Shown here piece by piece: positions 54,140-62,843 of a stretch of 64,000 bases of DNA. Position 1 is the first letter of the stretch. Each line of letters starts with the position of its first letter. The DNA comes from Noviherbaspirillum humi (GTDB taxonomy: Bacteria > Pseudomonadota > Gammaproteobacteria > Burkholderiales > Burkholderiaceae_D), in NCBI RefSeq assembly GCF_900188095.1, contig NZ_FZOT01000001.1, forward strand, positions 434,001 through 498,000. The letters are read 5' to 3'. Made by a program: the position numbers and the translations under genes. The notes under the pieces are model-generated. The model did not search any database and had not been told where the DNA came from. It saw nothing but the letters and a program-made list of their open reading frames with translations.

Positions 54140-54649
54140 ATGTCGATGTCATCCCGATTCGCCAAGACCATGCTGCCCTTCGAACAGAAAATCACTTCCC
54201 GCGCCGACCTGGCGCGCCGCATCGCCGAATTGCCCAAGCCGGTGGTGCTGACCAACGGCGTCTTCGACATCCTGCACCGCGGCCACGTCACCTATCTGGC
54301 GCAGGCGCGGCAGCAGGGCGCCTCGCTGGTGGTGGCGGTCAATACCGATGCCTCGGTGAAGCGCCTCGGCAAGGGCGACGACCGGCCCATCAATATCTGC
54401 GACGACCGCATGGCGGTGCTGGCGGCGCTGGAAGCGGTCAGCCTGGTGGTGCCGTTCGACGAGGACACGGCGCTGGAAGTGGTGCAGCAGGCGCGGCCGG
54501 AGGTGTATGTCAAGGGTGGCGACTATGAAATGACTGCCATCCCGGAAGGGCAGGCGGTGCTGGCCTATGGCGGCAAGGTGGCGGCCATTCCGTTCGAACA
54601 CGATCGTTCGACCACCAAGCTGCTGGTCAAGGTGCGGGCGGCGAAGTGA
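54140..54649 (+). CDS. rfaE2: D-glycero-beta-D-manno-heptose 1-phosphate adenylyltransferase
   Basis: 169 residues from the first ATG, which abuts the upstream terminator. The ATG at 54170 (MLPFEQKI) gives 159 residues and matches typical RfaE2 better. Nucleotidyltransferase motifs: TNGVFDILHRGHVTYLAQAR (GxFDxxHxGH), KGDDRPIN and EVYVKGGDYE. It forms ADP-heptose for LPS inner core. It is the separate domain of E. coli HldE. Its stop overlaps the GTG of the next gene. Confidence 0.95.
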   Translation: MSMSSRFAKTMLPFEQKITSRADLARRIAELPKPVVLTNGVFDILHRGHVTYLAQARQQGASLVVAVNTDASVKRLGKGDDRPINICDDRMAVLAALEAVSLVVPFDEDTALEVVQQARPEVYVKGGDYEMTAIPEGQAVLAYGGKVAAIPFEHDRSTTKLLVKVRAAK

Positions 54650-55671
54650 CCTCGCCGGCCGCATCGGGACAGGCGCTGCTGGCGCAGGTACTGCGCGGCG
54701 GCGAAGTCGAGTCCAGCCACAGCGGCGCGGTGGCGGTGGTGGATGCGCGCGGCCGATTGCTGCATCACACCGGCGATCCGCATGGCCTGACCTTCACCCG
54801 CTCAACGCTCAAGCCTTTCCAGGCCATGCCCTTCGTCCATGCCGGCGGCCTGGAACGATTCGGCTATACCGAAGCCGAGGCCGCGCTCCTGTGCGCCAGC
54901 CACTTCGGCGAGGGCAAGCATGTGCAGGCGGCGCAGCGCATGCTGAGCCAAGCCGGCTGCGGTGAACATCATCTGCAATGCGGCTGCCATGAGCCGCTGC
55001 ATTTCGGCATCGAGGGAAAGCGTCCGCATGCCGGCGAGGTCTTCAGCCAGCTGCACAACAACTGCAGCGGCAAGCATGCCGGCTTCCTCGCCTGGTGCAT
55101 GCTGCATGGACAGCCGCTGGACAGTTATCTCGATCCATCCCATCCGCTGCAGGTCGCGGTGCGCGGCAGCGCGGCGCATTTCGCCGGCCTGGCCGAGGCC
55201 GACCTGCGCGCAGGCATCGATGGCTGTTCGGCGCCCAACTATGCAATGCCGCTGGCGTCGCTGGCGCTGGCTTACGCGCGGCTGGCGCAGGATGATCCGG
55301 ACCCGGCCTACGGCGAAGCGCCGCGCCGGCTGTTCGCGGCGATGACGTCGCATCCGGACATGGTTTCAGGCAACGGCCGTAGCGACCTGGCCTTCATGCG
55401 CACCGCGCCGGGCGACTGGGTCGCCAAGGCAGGCGCCGAAGGTGTGCAGGCGCTCGGCATACGGTCCGCCGGGTTGGGCATCGCCATCAAGATCGCCGAT
55501 GGCAATGCGCGCGCCCTGGCGGTGGTGATGGTCGACGTGCTGCGCCAGCTGGGCTTGCTGTCGAAGGTGGAGGGTACGCCGCTGGAAGCGTGGGCGCGGC
55601 CGGAGATCCGCAATCTGCGCGGCCTCCCGACCGGCGCAATCATGCCGGCGGTGCAGCTGATGAAGGCGTGA
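54646..55671 (+). CDS. Asparaginase family protein (AnsII/COG4448 type)
   Basis: 341 residues from a GTG that overlaps the rfaE2 stop (GTGA). The motifs RSTLKPFQAMPF, CASHFGEGKHVQAA, CGCHEPLH, LHNNCSGKHAGFLAWC, GIDGCSAPNYAMPLASLALAYARL and HPDMVSGNGRSD identify the R. etli AspII-like asparaginase family, which is unrelated to E. coli AnsA/B. It hydrolyses asparagine to aspartate and ammonia. No signal peptide. Confidence 0.92.
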   Translation: MTSPAASGQALLAQVLRGGEVESSHSGAVAVVDARGRLLHHTGDPHGLTFTRSTLKPFQAMPFVHAGGLERFGYTEAEAALLCASHFGEGKHVQAAQRMLSQAGCGEHHLQCGCHEPLHFGIEGKRPHAGEVFSQLHNNCSGKHAGFLAWCMLHGQPLDSYLDPSHPLQVAVRGSAAHFAGLAEADLRAGIDGCSAPNYAMPLASLALAYARLAQDDPDPAYGEAPRRLFAAMTSHPDMVSGNGRSDLAFMRTAPGDWVAKAGAEGVQALGIRSAGLGIAIKIADGNARALAVVMVDVLRQLGLLSKVEGTPLEAWARPEIRNLRGLPTGAIMPAVQLMKA

Positions 55672-55686
55672 ACTGCCCTTGACGGT

Positions 55687-56169
55687 TCAGTGATGATGCT
55701 GGTGGTCGGCGGCGGCCGGCTGGGCGGCTTCCTTGTCGACGACGACCGTGACTTCCACTTTGCCGGCCTTCTCGAAGTTCAGCGTCAGCGGAAACTTGTC
55801 GCCCTGCTTGAGCGGCTGCTTCAATTCCATGAGCATCAGGTGCATGCCGTCGCCCGGCTTGAGGGACACCTTGGCGCCCGGCGCAATGTCGACAGCAGCC
55901 ACTTCGCGCATGCGCATGATGTTGCCGTCCATGTTCATGGCATGGATCTGCACCGAGCCGGCGACCGTCGTCGTCGCGCCGATCAGACGATCGGCTTTCT
56001 TGCCTTCATTCTCGATGCTGAAATAGGCGGCGCCGGTCGGCTGGCCCGGCATCGTGGCGCGGACGAAGGGATGACGGATTTGCAGCTCGCCGGCGCGGAA
56101 GCCGTGGGCAAGGGCGCTGCCGGCGAGGAGGAGGCCGGCGCAGAGGCTGAAAAGCAGGCGGAAACGCAT
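55687..56169 (-). CDS. Periplasmic copper chaperone PCu(A)C
   Basis: 160 residues from the ATG at 56169, with a signal peptide (LLFSLCAGLLLAGSALAH). The cupredoxin-like DUF461 fold carries the H-M-x10-M-x21-H-x-M-type copper site, seen as VQIHAMNMDGNIMRMRE and KPGDGMHLMLMELK. A His-rich end (DHQHHH) adds ligands. PCu(A)C delivers copper to the CuA/CuB sites of cytochrome c oxidase. It is convergent with the asparaginase gene and divergent from the DUF411 gene. Confidence 0.94.
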   Translation of the reverse strand: MRFRLLFSLCAGLLLAGSALAHGFRAGELQIRHPFVRATMPGQPTGAAYFSIENEGKKADRLIGATTTVAGSVQIHAMNMDGNIMRMREVAAVDIAPGAKVSLKPGDGMHLMLMELKQPLKQGDKFPLTLNFEKAGKVEVTVVVDKEAAQPAAADHQHHH

Positions 56170-56291
56170 GATGAGGTCGTGAATGAATTGACGCCGCCCG
56201 CGTCCAATGAGGGCGGGTCTGCAGGCGCAAAGAGCTTGCGGCATTATAGCAATCCGATTCGTTCCGATTTTTTGTTTCCCGGGTGGTAAAG

Positions 56292-56753
56292 ATGAAGCGA
56301 CGCCAATTTCTCCAGGCTATGGCCGCCAGCGGGCTGGCTGCGGCGGTCGAGGCGCATGCCGCGCCGACGGCCATGAACGTATACAAGAACGCCGGCTGCG
56401 GCTGCTGCGAAGGCTGGATCAAGCATCTGGAAGCGGCCGGCTTCCGTGTCAGCGCACAGGATGTCCCCGACCTCGCCGCCTACCGCAAGAAATATGGCGT
56501 GCCCGAAGAACTCGCCGGCTGCCATACCGGCGTGGTGCAGGGCTATGTGATCGAGGGCCATGTGCCGGCGGCCGAAGTGCAGCGCCTGCTGAAGGAAAAG
56601 CCGAAGGCGCGCGGCCTGTCGGTGGCCGGCATGCCGATGGGGTCGCCCGGCATGGAAGGCGGCAGCGACGATACCTACGACGTGCGGCTGATCAAGGCCG
56701 ACGGCGCTTCTTCCGTCTACCGGCGCTATCGCGGCATGCAAGCTCTGGGATAG
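56292..56753 (+). CDS. DUF411 family metal-binding protein
   Basis: 153 residues from the ATG at 56292 (a GTG at 56283 is possible). The twin-arginine-like signal KRRQFLQAMAASGLAAAVEA precedes the DUF411 domain: MNVYKNAGCGCCEGWIKHLE with its CGCC copper motif, ELAGCHTGVVQGYVIEGHVPA, and a Met-rich GMPMGSPGME. It is periplasmic and likely binds Cu(I). It is divergent from PCu(A)C and 43 bp ahead of copZ, forming a small copper-handling cluster. Confidence 0.9.
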   Translation: MKRRQFLQAMAASGLAAAVEAHAAPTAMNVYKNAGCGCCEGWIKHLEAAGFRVSAQDVPDLAAYRKKYGVPEELAGCHTGVVQGYVIEGHVPAAEVQRLLKEKPKARGLSVAGMPMGSPGMEGGSDDTYDVRLIKADGASSVYRRYRGMQALG

Positions 56754-56796
56754 CGGCGCGGCGTTCCCAACCGTAGTTTTTCAGCGAGGTGAGTCC

Positions 56797-57000
56797 ATGT
56801 ATGAATTCAATGTCCAGGGCATGAGCTGCAGCCATTGCGTCAACGCGGTGACGCGTTCCATTCAGGAAGTCGACAGCGCCGCCAAGGTCGATGTCGACCT
56901 CGCCCGGCACAAGGTGCGGGTCGAGTCCAGCCGCGAAGCGGACAAGATTCAGGCGGCCATCGTCGACGCCGGCTACACCGTGAGCGGCGCCGCTCACTGA
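56797..57000 (+). CDS. copZ: Heavy-metal-associated (CopZ-like) copper chaperone
   Basis: 67 residues, a single HMA ferredoxin-like domain with the metal loop GMSCSHC (about 8-14) and the typical ending IQAAIVDAGYTV. It binds Cu(I) in the cytosol and passes it to a P-type ATPase or regulator. Neither a copA nor a cueR gene is in the window. A good aggtgag SD precedes the ATG. Confidence 0.94.
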   Translation: MYEFNVQGMSCSHCVNAVTRSIQEVDSAAKVDVDLARHKVRVESSREADKIQAAIVDAGYTVSGAAH

Positions 57001-57008
57001 CCGCGCAG

Positions 57009-57479
57009 TCAGGCGCCGCCGGCGTAGCCGTTCTGGCGCCAGGCTTCGAACACGACCACCGCAACGCTGTTGGACAGGTTGATGCTGCGGTTGTCGGGGC
57101 GCATCGGAAGACGGATGCGCTGGCCGGGCGGAAAGGATTCGCGCAGCGCCGGATCGAGGCCGCGCGTTTCCGACCCGAATACGAACACATCGCCGGGCCG
57201 GAAGCTGAGGCCGGCGAAGGGCGTGGAGCCGTGGGTGGTGAGGGCGAACATGCGCGCCGGCTCCGGCCGTTCGGCGGCGAGGTAGGCGTTCCAGTCACGA
57301 TGCACCCGCATCGTCGCGAACTCATGGTAGTCGAGCCCGGCGCGGCGCATGCGCGCATCTTCCAGCGGGAAGCCGAGCGGCTCGATCAAGTGCAGCTGGG
57401 CGCCGGTGTTGGCGCACAAGCGGATGATGTTGCCGGTGTTCGGCGGGATTTCCGGCTGGACCAGGACGACGTGGAACAA
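57009..57479 (-). CDS. trmL: tRNA (cytidine(34)-2'-O)-methyltransferase
   Basis: 156 residues of the SPOUT class: FHVVLVQPEIPPNTGNIIRLCANTG at the N-terminus, then PGDVFVFGSETRGLDPALRE and the knot SINLSNSVAVVVFEAWRQ. It methylates the wobble base of tRNA-Leu species. It is convergent with copZ (8-bp gap) and downstream of comF (10-bp gap), probably in one transcript. Confidence 0.96.
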   Translation of the reverse strand: MFHVVLVQPEIPPNTGNIIRLCANTGAQLHLIEPLGFPLEDARMRRAGLDYHEFATMRVHRDWNAYLAAERPEPARMFALTTHGSTPFAGLSFRPGDVFVFGSETRGLDPALRESFPPGQRIRLPMRPDNRSINLSNSVAVVVFEAWRQNGYAGGA

Positions 57480-57489
57480 GCAATTCTCC

Positions 57490-58272
57490 TTACTTCGGCG
57501 TGCGCGCGAACACCAGGCAGGTGACGCGCGCCGCGCCGTAACGTTTCAATAACAGCGCGATTTCGTTCAGGGTATCGCCGGTGGTCATGACATCATCGAC
57601 CACGCCCACATGCTGGCCGCGCACGGCGTCGGCATGGGCCGGCGAGATGAGAAAGGCCTGGCGCACATTGCCGCGCCGTGCCTCCGGCGCCAGCAGGGAC
57701 TGCGGCCGGGTATCCCGGCTGCGCTCGATCAGCCTCGGCAGCAGCGGCACGCCCAGGCTGCGGGCCAGCGGCCGCGCGATCTCCAGCGCCTGGTTGAAGC
57801 CGCGTTCCGCCAGGCGCTGGGGACCGAGCGGCACGGCGGTCATCAGCGTCATGGGCGCCGGCAGGGCAGCGGCATCGGCTGCCTCGCGCAGCATGGCGCC
57901 CATCAGCGGCGCCAGCGCCAGCCGGTTGCCGAACTTGAGCTGCAGCACCAGTTGGTCCAGGGGTATCGCATAGTCGGCGGCGGCCACGCTGTGGTCGAAG
58001 GCCGGCGGCTGCGCCAGGCAGGCGCCGCAGCGAACGGCGCTCTCCTGACTGGCGCCCGGCAGCGGCAGCGCGCACTGCAGGCAGCGCGCTGCAACAGGCC
58101 GGAAGAACTGCGTGCGGCAGCCGTCGCACAGGCTGCGCGGCGCGCGGCAGCCGCACAGGGCGCAGCTGGACGGCAGCAGCAGATCCAGGCAGGACGACAG
58201 CAGGCCCGGCAGCAATCGCCGCCGGGACAAAGTCGTGTCGATGCGTTCAGCCATGGGCGGATAATTCCCCAT
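57490..58272 (-). CDS. comF: ComF family phosphoribosyltransferase-like protein
   Basis: 260 residues, or 254 from the ATG at 58254 (MAERIDTT). The N-terminal zinc-ribbon-like Cys pairs (CALCGC ... CDGC ... CLQC) are followed by a PRTase domain with the PRPP loop VGVVDDVMTTGDTLNE (about 222-237). ComF supports uptake of single-stranded DNA in competence. Here it is divergent from bioC across about 46 bp. Confidence 0.92.
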   Translation of the reverse strand: MGNYPPMAERIDTTLSRRRLLPGLLSSCLDLLLPSSCALCGCRAPRSLCDGCRTQFFRPVAARCLQCALPLPGASQESAVRCGACLAQPPAFDHSVAAADYAIPLDQLVLQLKFGNRLALAPLMGAMLREAADAAALPAPMTLMTAVPLGPQRLAERGFNQALEIARPLARSLGVPLLPRLIERSRDTRPQSLLAPEARRGNVRQAFLISPAHADAVRGQHVGVVDDVMTTGDTLNEIALLLKRYGAARVTCLVFARTPK

Positions 58273-58318
58273 CCGTGTAAACTTGCCGGGATTATCTCAT
58301 CCCGACCGCAGGCTTTTC

Positions 58319-59266
58319 GTGTCTTCCGCTTCCCCTCCCGATTCCACCAAGTTCAGCGCCCCGATCGATCTGCGCCGCGTGCGCGAGCTGTTCGCCGACC
58401 CGGCCCGGATCGCCGAGTCCGGCTTCCTGCGGCGCGAGATCGCCGGCCGCATGCACGAGCGGCTGCAGCTGGTGAAGATCGCGCCGGCGCAGGTGCTGGA
58501 TGCCGGCTGCGGCGAAGGCGCAGATCTGGCCCCGCTGCATCAGCATTTCCCGGAAGCGCGCATCATCGGCATCGACGGCGCGCAGGCGATGCTGGCCCAG
58601 GCCGCCGCCGATGATGCCGCTGCCCACTCTTCCCTGAACCGCATGCTGGCGCGCTGGCTGCCGGCGTCGATGCGCGGACGCGGCGCCGCGGCGCCCGACC
58701 TCGTCTGCGCCGATTTCGGCCGTCTGCCGCTGGCGCCGGTGTCGGTAGATCTGATCTGGTCCAACCTGGCGCTGCACTGGCACCCGCAGCCCGACCAGGT
58801 GTTCGCCGAGTGGCGCCGGGTGCTGAAGGTGGACGGCCTGCTGATGTTTTCCTGCTTCGGGCCGGATACGCTGCGCGAACTGCGCAGCGCGATGGCGGCC
58901 GGCGGACAGGGCGATGCCCGCGTGCTGCCTTTCGTCGACATGCACGACTTCGGCGACATGCTGGTCAACGCCGGCTTTTCCACGCCGGTAATGGATATGG
59001 AAACCCTGACCGTGACCTATGAATCAGTCGACAAGCTGATCGCCGACGTTCGCGCGCTCGGCGGCAATCCGCTTGCCACCCGCATGCGCGGCTTGCTTGG
59101 ACGGGATGCTTGGCGTCGCAGCGTTGATGCGCTGGAATCCTTGCGCCGCGAGGGCCGCATGCCGCTGACCTTCGAGGTGATCTACGGCCATGCCTTCCGT
59201 CCGGCGCCGCGCACCACGGCCAGCGGCGAAGCCATCATCCGCTTCGATCCGCGCCGCAAGCACTGA
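58319..59266 (+). CDS. bioC: Malonyl-ACP O-methyltransferase (BioC-like)
   Basis: 315 residues from the GTG at 58319. An ORF start at 58283 is possible but has an unlikely N-terminus. SAM motif VLDAGCGEGADL (about 48-59), DLIWSNLALHWHPQPDQVFAEWRRVLK (BioC-type NLALHW) and LLMFSCFGPDTLRELR. It methylates malonyl-ACP to start pimelate synthesis for biotin. The NDUFAF5-type methyltransferase is the closest alternative. No other bio genes are adjacent. Confidence 0.85.
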   Translation: MSSASPPDSTKFSAPIDLRRVRELFADPARIAESGFLRREIAGRMHERLQLVKIAPAQVLDAGCGEGADLAPLHQHFPEARIIGIDGAQAMLAQAAADDAAAHSSLNRMLARWLPASMRGRGAAAPDLVCADFGRLPLAPVSVDLIWSNLALHWHPQPDQVFAEWRRVLKVDGLLMFSCFGPDTLRELRSAMAAGGQGDARVLPFVDMHDFGDMLVNAGFSTPVMDMETLTVTYESVDKLIADVRALGGNPLATRMRGLLGRDAWRRSVDALESLRREGRMPLTFEVIYGHAFRPAPRTTASGEAIIRFDPRRKH

Positions 59267-59372
59267 GGTTCATCGGCTCCCTCCAGACCGACAATAGGCC
59301 GCGATGCCGTAAACCCAAGGAAAATCGCGATTCCTTCGTGCGCTTTCCCTGTCAGACAGCAAGTTTTTGTGC

Positions 59373-59402
59373 TTGATAATGGAAAGCTTTCCAGAATATA
59401 CT
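59373..59402 (+). promoter_or_regulatory. Promoter of cox operon with palindrome in the spacer
   Basis: -35 TTGATA (59373-59378) and -10 TATACT (59397-59402) with an 18-bp spacer. The spacer contains a perfect 14-bp palindrome tggaaagctttcca (59380-59393). A palindrome filling a core-promoter spacer is a classical repressor or activator site. It lies 44 nt before the DUF2244 ATG at 59446. The rest of 59267-59445 holds no gene. Confidence 0.7.
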
Positions 59403-59445
59403 TTTGGGGCTATAAACCAGGACCAGAATTCCACTTTCGAGAGCG

Positions 59446-59916
59446 ATGGCGATGGCGCCGCGAAACTGGGTATTGAGCCGCAACTGTTCCATCTCGCCGC
59501 GCCAGCTGGCCCTGGTCTATGCAGCCTTGTGCTGCATGTCTTTCCTCGTTGCGATGTTTTTTGCGATTCGCGGCGCGACCTACGTCCTGGGTTTCGCCAT
59601 TCTCGAAATGTCGGCAGTGGGATGGGCGTTTTATCTGTATGCCCGGCATGCAACCGATCGCGAACACATTGCCCTCAATGATGATTGCCTTCTGGTTGAA
59701 CTGGTGCGCACGGAGCGAGTGAGGCAGTTCAAGCTGGATCCCCGCCGGACGCGAGTCCATTTCCCCAATTCCAGGGAGCAATTGATCGGGCTTGAATCAC
59801 TCGGCATCAAAGTCGAAGTGGGCAGGTTTTTAACAGAATGGAGACGGCGCGAGCTCGCGAGGGAACTGCAGCGGGAGCTGGCGCTAATAAGCAAGAATTC
59901 TTACATGGGCTTTTGA
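59446..59916 (+). CDS. DUF2244 domain-containing membrane protein
   Basis: 156 residues. NWVLSRNCSISPRQLALVYAALCCMSFLVAMFFAIRG carries the family start and transmembrane helix 1. Helix 2 is VLGFAILEMSAVGWAFYLYA, followed by ARHATDREHIAL and VHFPNSREQLIGLESLGIKVEVGRFL. It is conserved immediately upstream of coxB in Betaproteobacteria. The function is unknown but probably concerns oxidase biogenesis. The gap to coxB is 7 bp. Confidence 0.92.
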   Translation: MAMAPRNWVLSRNCSISPRQLALVYAALCCMSFLVAMFFAIRGATYVLGFAILEMSAVGWAFYLYARHATDREHIALNDDCLLVELVRTERVRQFKLDPRRTRVHFPNSREQLIGLESLGIKVEVGRFLTEWRRRELARELQRELALISKNSYMGF

Positions 59917-59923
59917 GGAAAAT

Positions 59924-61084
59924 ATGAACTACGCGAAGCGCCTTCAATCGTTGATCCTGGGTGCGTCGCTCCTGGCGGCCGGGATGCCGTCATGGGCGGT
60001 GGTCGACAGCCCGGGCGGCCCGGCAGTGCGCCAAATGAACTTCCAGCAGCCAGTCACCAAGATTGCGGAGGAGGTCTACTCCCTCCACAACCTAATGCTG
60101 ATCATCTGCCTGGTGATCTTCCTCGCCGTGTTCGGCGTCATGTTCTATTCCATCATCAAGCACCGCCGCTCGCTCGGCCACAAGCCGGCGTCCTTCCATG
60201 AAAGTACCGCCGTCGAGATTGCCTGGACCATCGTTCCCTTCCTCATCGTCATCGGCATGGCGCTGCCTGCCACCCGCACCGTGGTCGCGATGAAGGACAC
60301 CTCCAACGCCGACATCACCATCAAGGCCACCGGCATGCAGTGGAAATGGGGTTATGACTATCTCAAGGGCGAAGGCGAAGGCATTTCCTTCCTGTCCGCC
60401 CTGTCCACGCCGCGCGAGCAGGTCAACGATCCTTCCAAGGGGAGGAACGACAACTACCTGATCGAGGTCGACAACCCGGTCGTGGTTCCGGTCAACAAGA
60501 AGATCCGCATCGTCACCACCGCCAACGACGTCATCCACGGCTGGACCATTCCCGCCTTCGCGGTGAAGCAGGATGCCATCCCCGGCTTCGTGCGCGACAC
60601 CTGGTTCCGCGCCGAGAAGATCGGCACCTACCGCGGCCAGTGCGTCGAACTGTGCGGCAAGGAGCATGCGTTCATGCCGATCGTGGTCAACGTGGTCTCG
60701 GAAGAAGACTACAAAAAGTGGACCGACGCCAAGAAGAAGGAAATGGCCGCCAAGGCCGACGATCCGAACAAGACCTACACCATCGACGAACTGAAGCAGC
60801 GCGGCGAAAAGGTCTACGCCGCCAACTGCGTCGCCTGCCACCAGGCCAACGGCAAGGGCGTGCCGGGCGCCTTCCCGGCCCTGGATGCATCCCAGTTGGT
60901 GAACGGCCCGAAGGGTCCGCAGATCGACGTGCTGCTCAACGGCCGCAACGCGATGCCGGCCTGGAAGGGCGTGCTGTCGCCGACCGATATCGCGGCCGTC
61001 ATCACGTACACAAGAAACAACTGGTCCAACAAGGCCCAGGAAAATATTGTTCAACCGGCCGAAGTGCTGGCTGCGCGCAAGTAA
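59924..61084 (+). CDS. coxB: Cytochrome c oxidase subunit II with fused cytochrome c
   Basis: 386 residues. A signal peptide (about 1-25) and two transmembrane helices (LMLIICLVIFLAVFGVMFYSI; VEIAWTIVPFLIVIGMALPA) precede the cupredoxin CuA domain with CVELCGKEHAFM (C-x3-C-x3-H-x2-M type). A C-terminal class I cytochrome c with CVACH (about 303-307) and an axial Met in RNAMPAW follows. It accepts electrons from cytochrome c at the periplasmic face. The fused heme makes this a caa3-like oxidase. Confidence 0.97.
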   Translation: MNYAKRLQSLILGASLLAAGMPSWAVVDSPGGPAVRQMNFQQPVTKIAEEVYSLHNLMLIICLVIFLAVFGVMFYSIIKHRRSLGHKPASFHESTAVEIAWTIVPFLIVIGMALPATRTVVAMKDTSNADITIKATGMQWKWGYDYLKGEGEGISFLSALSTPREQVNDPSKGRNDNYLIEVDNPVVVPVNKKIRIVTTANDVIHGWTIPAFAVKQDAIPGFVRDTWFRAEKIGTYRGQCVELCGKEHAFMPIVVNVVSEEDYKKWTDAKKKEMAAKADDPNKTYTIDELKQRGEKVYAANCVACHQANGKGVPGAFPALDASQLVNGPKGPQIDVLLNGRNAMPAWKGVLSPTDIAAVITYTRNNWSNKAQENIVQPAEVLAARK

Positions 61085-61101
61085 TCAGATAGGAGATCGA
61101 G

Positions 61102-62697
61102 ATGAGCACCACAGCAGTTGATCACGCACATGATCACTCGCACGACCACGCGCATGACCATCCGCACGGCTGGCAGCGCTGGCTGTTTGCCACCAACCAC
61201 AAGGACATCGGCTCCCTCTACCTCTGGTTCTCCTTCACCATGCTGCTCTCGGGCGGCGTGCTGGCCCTGCTGATCCGCGCCGAGCTGTTCCAGCCCGGCC
61301 TGCAGCTGGTGCAGCCGGAGTTCTTCAACCAGCTGACCACCATGCACGGCCTGATCATGGTGTTCGGCGCGATCATGCCGGCCTTCGTCGGCTTCGCCAA
61401 CTGGATGATCCCGCTGCAGATCGGCGCCTCAGACATGGCCTTCGCGCGGATGAACAACTTCTCCTTCTGGCTGCTGCCGCCCGCGGCAATCCTGCTGGTG
61501 GGTTCGTTCTTCGCGCCGGGCGGCGCCACCGCCGCCGGCTGGACCCTGTACGCGCCGCTGTCCACCCAGATGGGCATCGGCATGGACATGGCCATCTTCG
61601 CCGTGCACATCATGGGCGCGTCGTCCATCATGGGCGCCATCAACATCATCGTCACCATCCTCAACATGCGCGCTCCCGGCATGACGCTGATGAAGATGCC
61701 GATGTTCTGCTGGACCTGGCTCATCACCGCCTACCTCCTGATCGCCGTCATGCCGGTGCTGGCCGGCGCCATCACCATGACGCTGACCGACCGCCACTTC
61801 GGCACCTCCTTCTTCAACGCCGCCGGCGGCGGCGACCCGGTCATGTACCAGCACATCTTCTGGTTCTTCGGCCATCCGGAGGTGTACATCATGATTCTGC
61901 CGGCGTTCGGCATCATCTCGCAGATCATCCCGGCCTTCGCCCGCAAGCCGCTGTTCGGCTACGCCTCCATGGTGTACGCCACCGCCTCCATCGCGATCCT
62001 GTCGTTCATCGTCTGGGCGCACCACATGTTCACCACCGGCATGCCGGTGACCGGCCAGCTGTTCTTCATGTACGCCACCATGCTGATCGCGGTGCCGACC
62101 GGCGTGAAGGTGTTCAACTGGATCGCGACCATGTGGAAGGGCTCCATGACCTTCGAGACGCCGATGCTGTTCTCGGTCGGCTTCATCTTCGTGTTCACCA
62201 TGGGCGGCTTTACCGGCCTGATCCTGGCGGTGACCCCGATCGACATCCAGATGCAGGACACCTACTACGTCGTGGCCCACTTCCACTACGTGCTGGTGGC
62301 CGGCTCGCTGTTCGCCCTGTTCGCCGGCTTCTATTACTGGGGCCCGAAGTGGACCGGCTACATGTACAACGAGACCCGCGGCAAGATTCACTTCTGGGGT
62401 TCGATCATCACCTTCAACGTCACCTTCTTCCCGATGCACTTCCTCGGCCTGGCCGGCATGCCGCGCCGCTATGCCGACTATCCAGCGCAGTTCACCGACT
62501 TCAACATGGTGGCCTCGATCGGCGCCTTCGGCTTCGGCCTGATGCAGGTGTACTTCCTGCTGGCCGTGGTGCTGCCGTCCATCCGCGGCGGCGAGCAGGC
62601 TGCCGCCAAGCCCTGGGATGGCGCTGAAGGCCTGGAGTGGACCGTGCCGAGCCCGGCGCCTTTCCACACCTTCGAAACGCCGCCGACGGTGAAGTAA
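61102..62697 (+). CDS. coxA: Cytochrome c oxidase subunit I
   Basis: 531 residues with 12 helices. An unusual His/Asp-rich N-terminus (10 His within residues 8-27) precedes [15 protein letters not shown]. Heme a and a3/CuB ligands are seen in [28 protein letters not shown] (His-Pro-Glu-Val-Tyr with the Tyr cross-link) and [10 protein letters not shown] (two CuB His), plus [11 protein letters not shown]- and D-channel residues appear intact. It is the catalytic O2-reducing proton pump. The small assembly ORF follows after 31 bp. Confidence 0.98.
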   Translation: MSTTAVDHAHDHSHDHAHDHPHGWQRWLFATNHKDIGSLYLWFSFTMLLSGGVLALLIRAELFQPGLQLVQPEFFNQLTTMHGLIMVFGAIMPAFVGFANWMIPLQIGASDMAFARMNNFSFWLLPPAAILLVGSFFAPGGATAAGWTLYAPLSTQMGIGMDMAIFAVHIMGASSIMGAINIIVTILNMRAPGMTLMKMPMFCWTWLITAYLLIAVMPVLAGAITMTLTDRHFGTSFFNAAGGGDPVMYQHIFWFFGHPEVYIMILPAFGIISQIIPAFARKPLFGYASMVYATASIAILSFIVWAHHMFTTGMPVTGQLFFMYATMLIAVPTGVKVFNWIATMWKGSMTFETPMLFSVGFIFVFTMGGFTGLILAVTPIDIQMQDTYYVVAHFHYVLVAGSLFALFAGFYYWGPKWTGYMYNETRGKIHFWGSIITFNVTFFPMHFLGLAGMPRRYADYPAQFTDFNMVASIGAFGFGLMQVYFLLAVVLPSIRGGEQAAAKPWDGAEGLEWTVPSPAPFHTFETPPTVK

Positions 62698-62705
62698 GAC
62701 TGAGA

Positions 62706-62727
62706 GGGGCGGGCGCAAGCCCGCCTC
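62706..62727 (+). other. GNRA-loop hairpin between coxA and the small cox ORF
   Basis: ggcgggc (62708-62714) pairs with gcccgcc (62719-62725) around a GCAA loop, with one outer wobble. It ends 1 nt before the small ORF's ATG and leaves no room for an SD. It probably tunes translation or protects the coxBA message. Confidence 0.6.
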
Positions 62728-62728
62728 C

Positions 62729-62842
62729 ATGAACATGGCAGACCCGAAGAAACCCAGCAATACCCGCACCGCGCTGATCCTGGCATCGATCGCCATCGCG
62801 TTCTTCATCGGCGTCTTCGTCAAGCGCATCTGGTTCAGCTGA
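62729..62842 (+). CDS. Cytochrome oxidase small assembly protein
   Basis: 37 residues (MNMADPKKPSN...KRIWFS), or 35 from the second ATG at 62735. A Lys-rich cytoplasmic start is followed by one transmembrane helix (TALILASIAIAFFIGVFV) and a short KRIW tail. Small single-helix proteins at this spot between coxA and cox11 are a known feature of betaproteobacterial cox operons. No SD is visible. The stop is 1 nt before the cox11 ATG, so translational coupling to coxA or cox11 is likely. Confidence 0.85.
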   Translation: MNMADPKKPSNTRTALILASIAIAFFIGVFVKRIWFS

Positions 62843-62843
62843 C

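Noticed and set aside
58273-58318. BirA box before bioC (tgtaaac present)
   Set aside because: Only one half-site-like heptamer is seen, with no dyad partner at the expected spacing.
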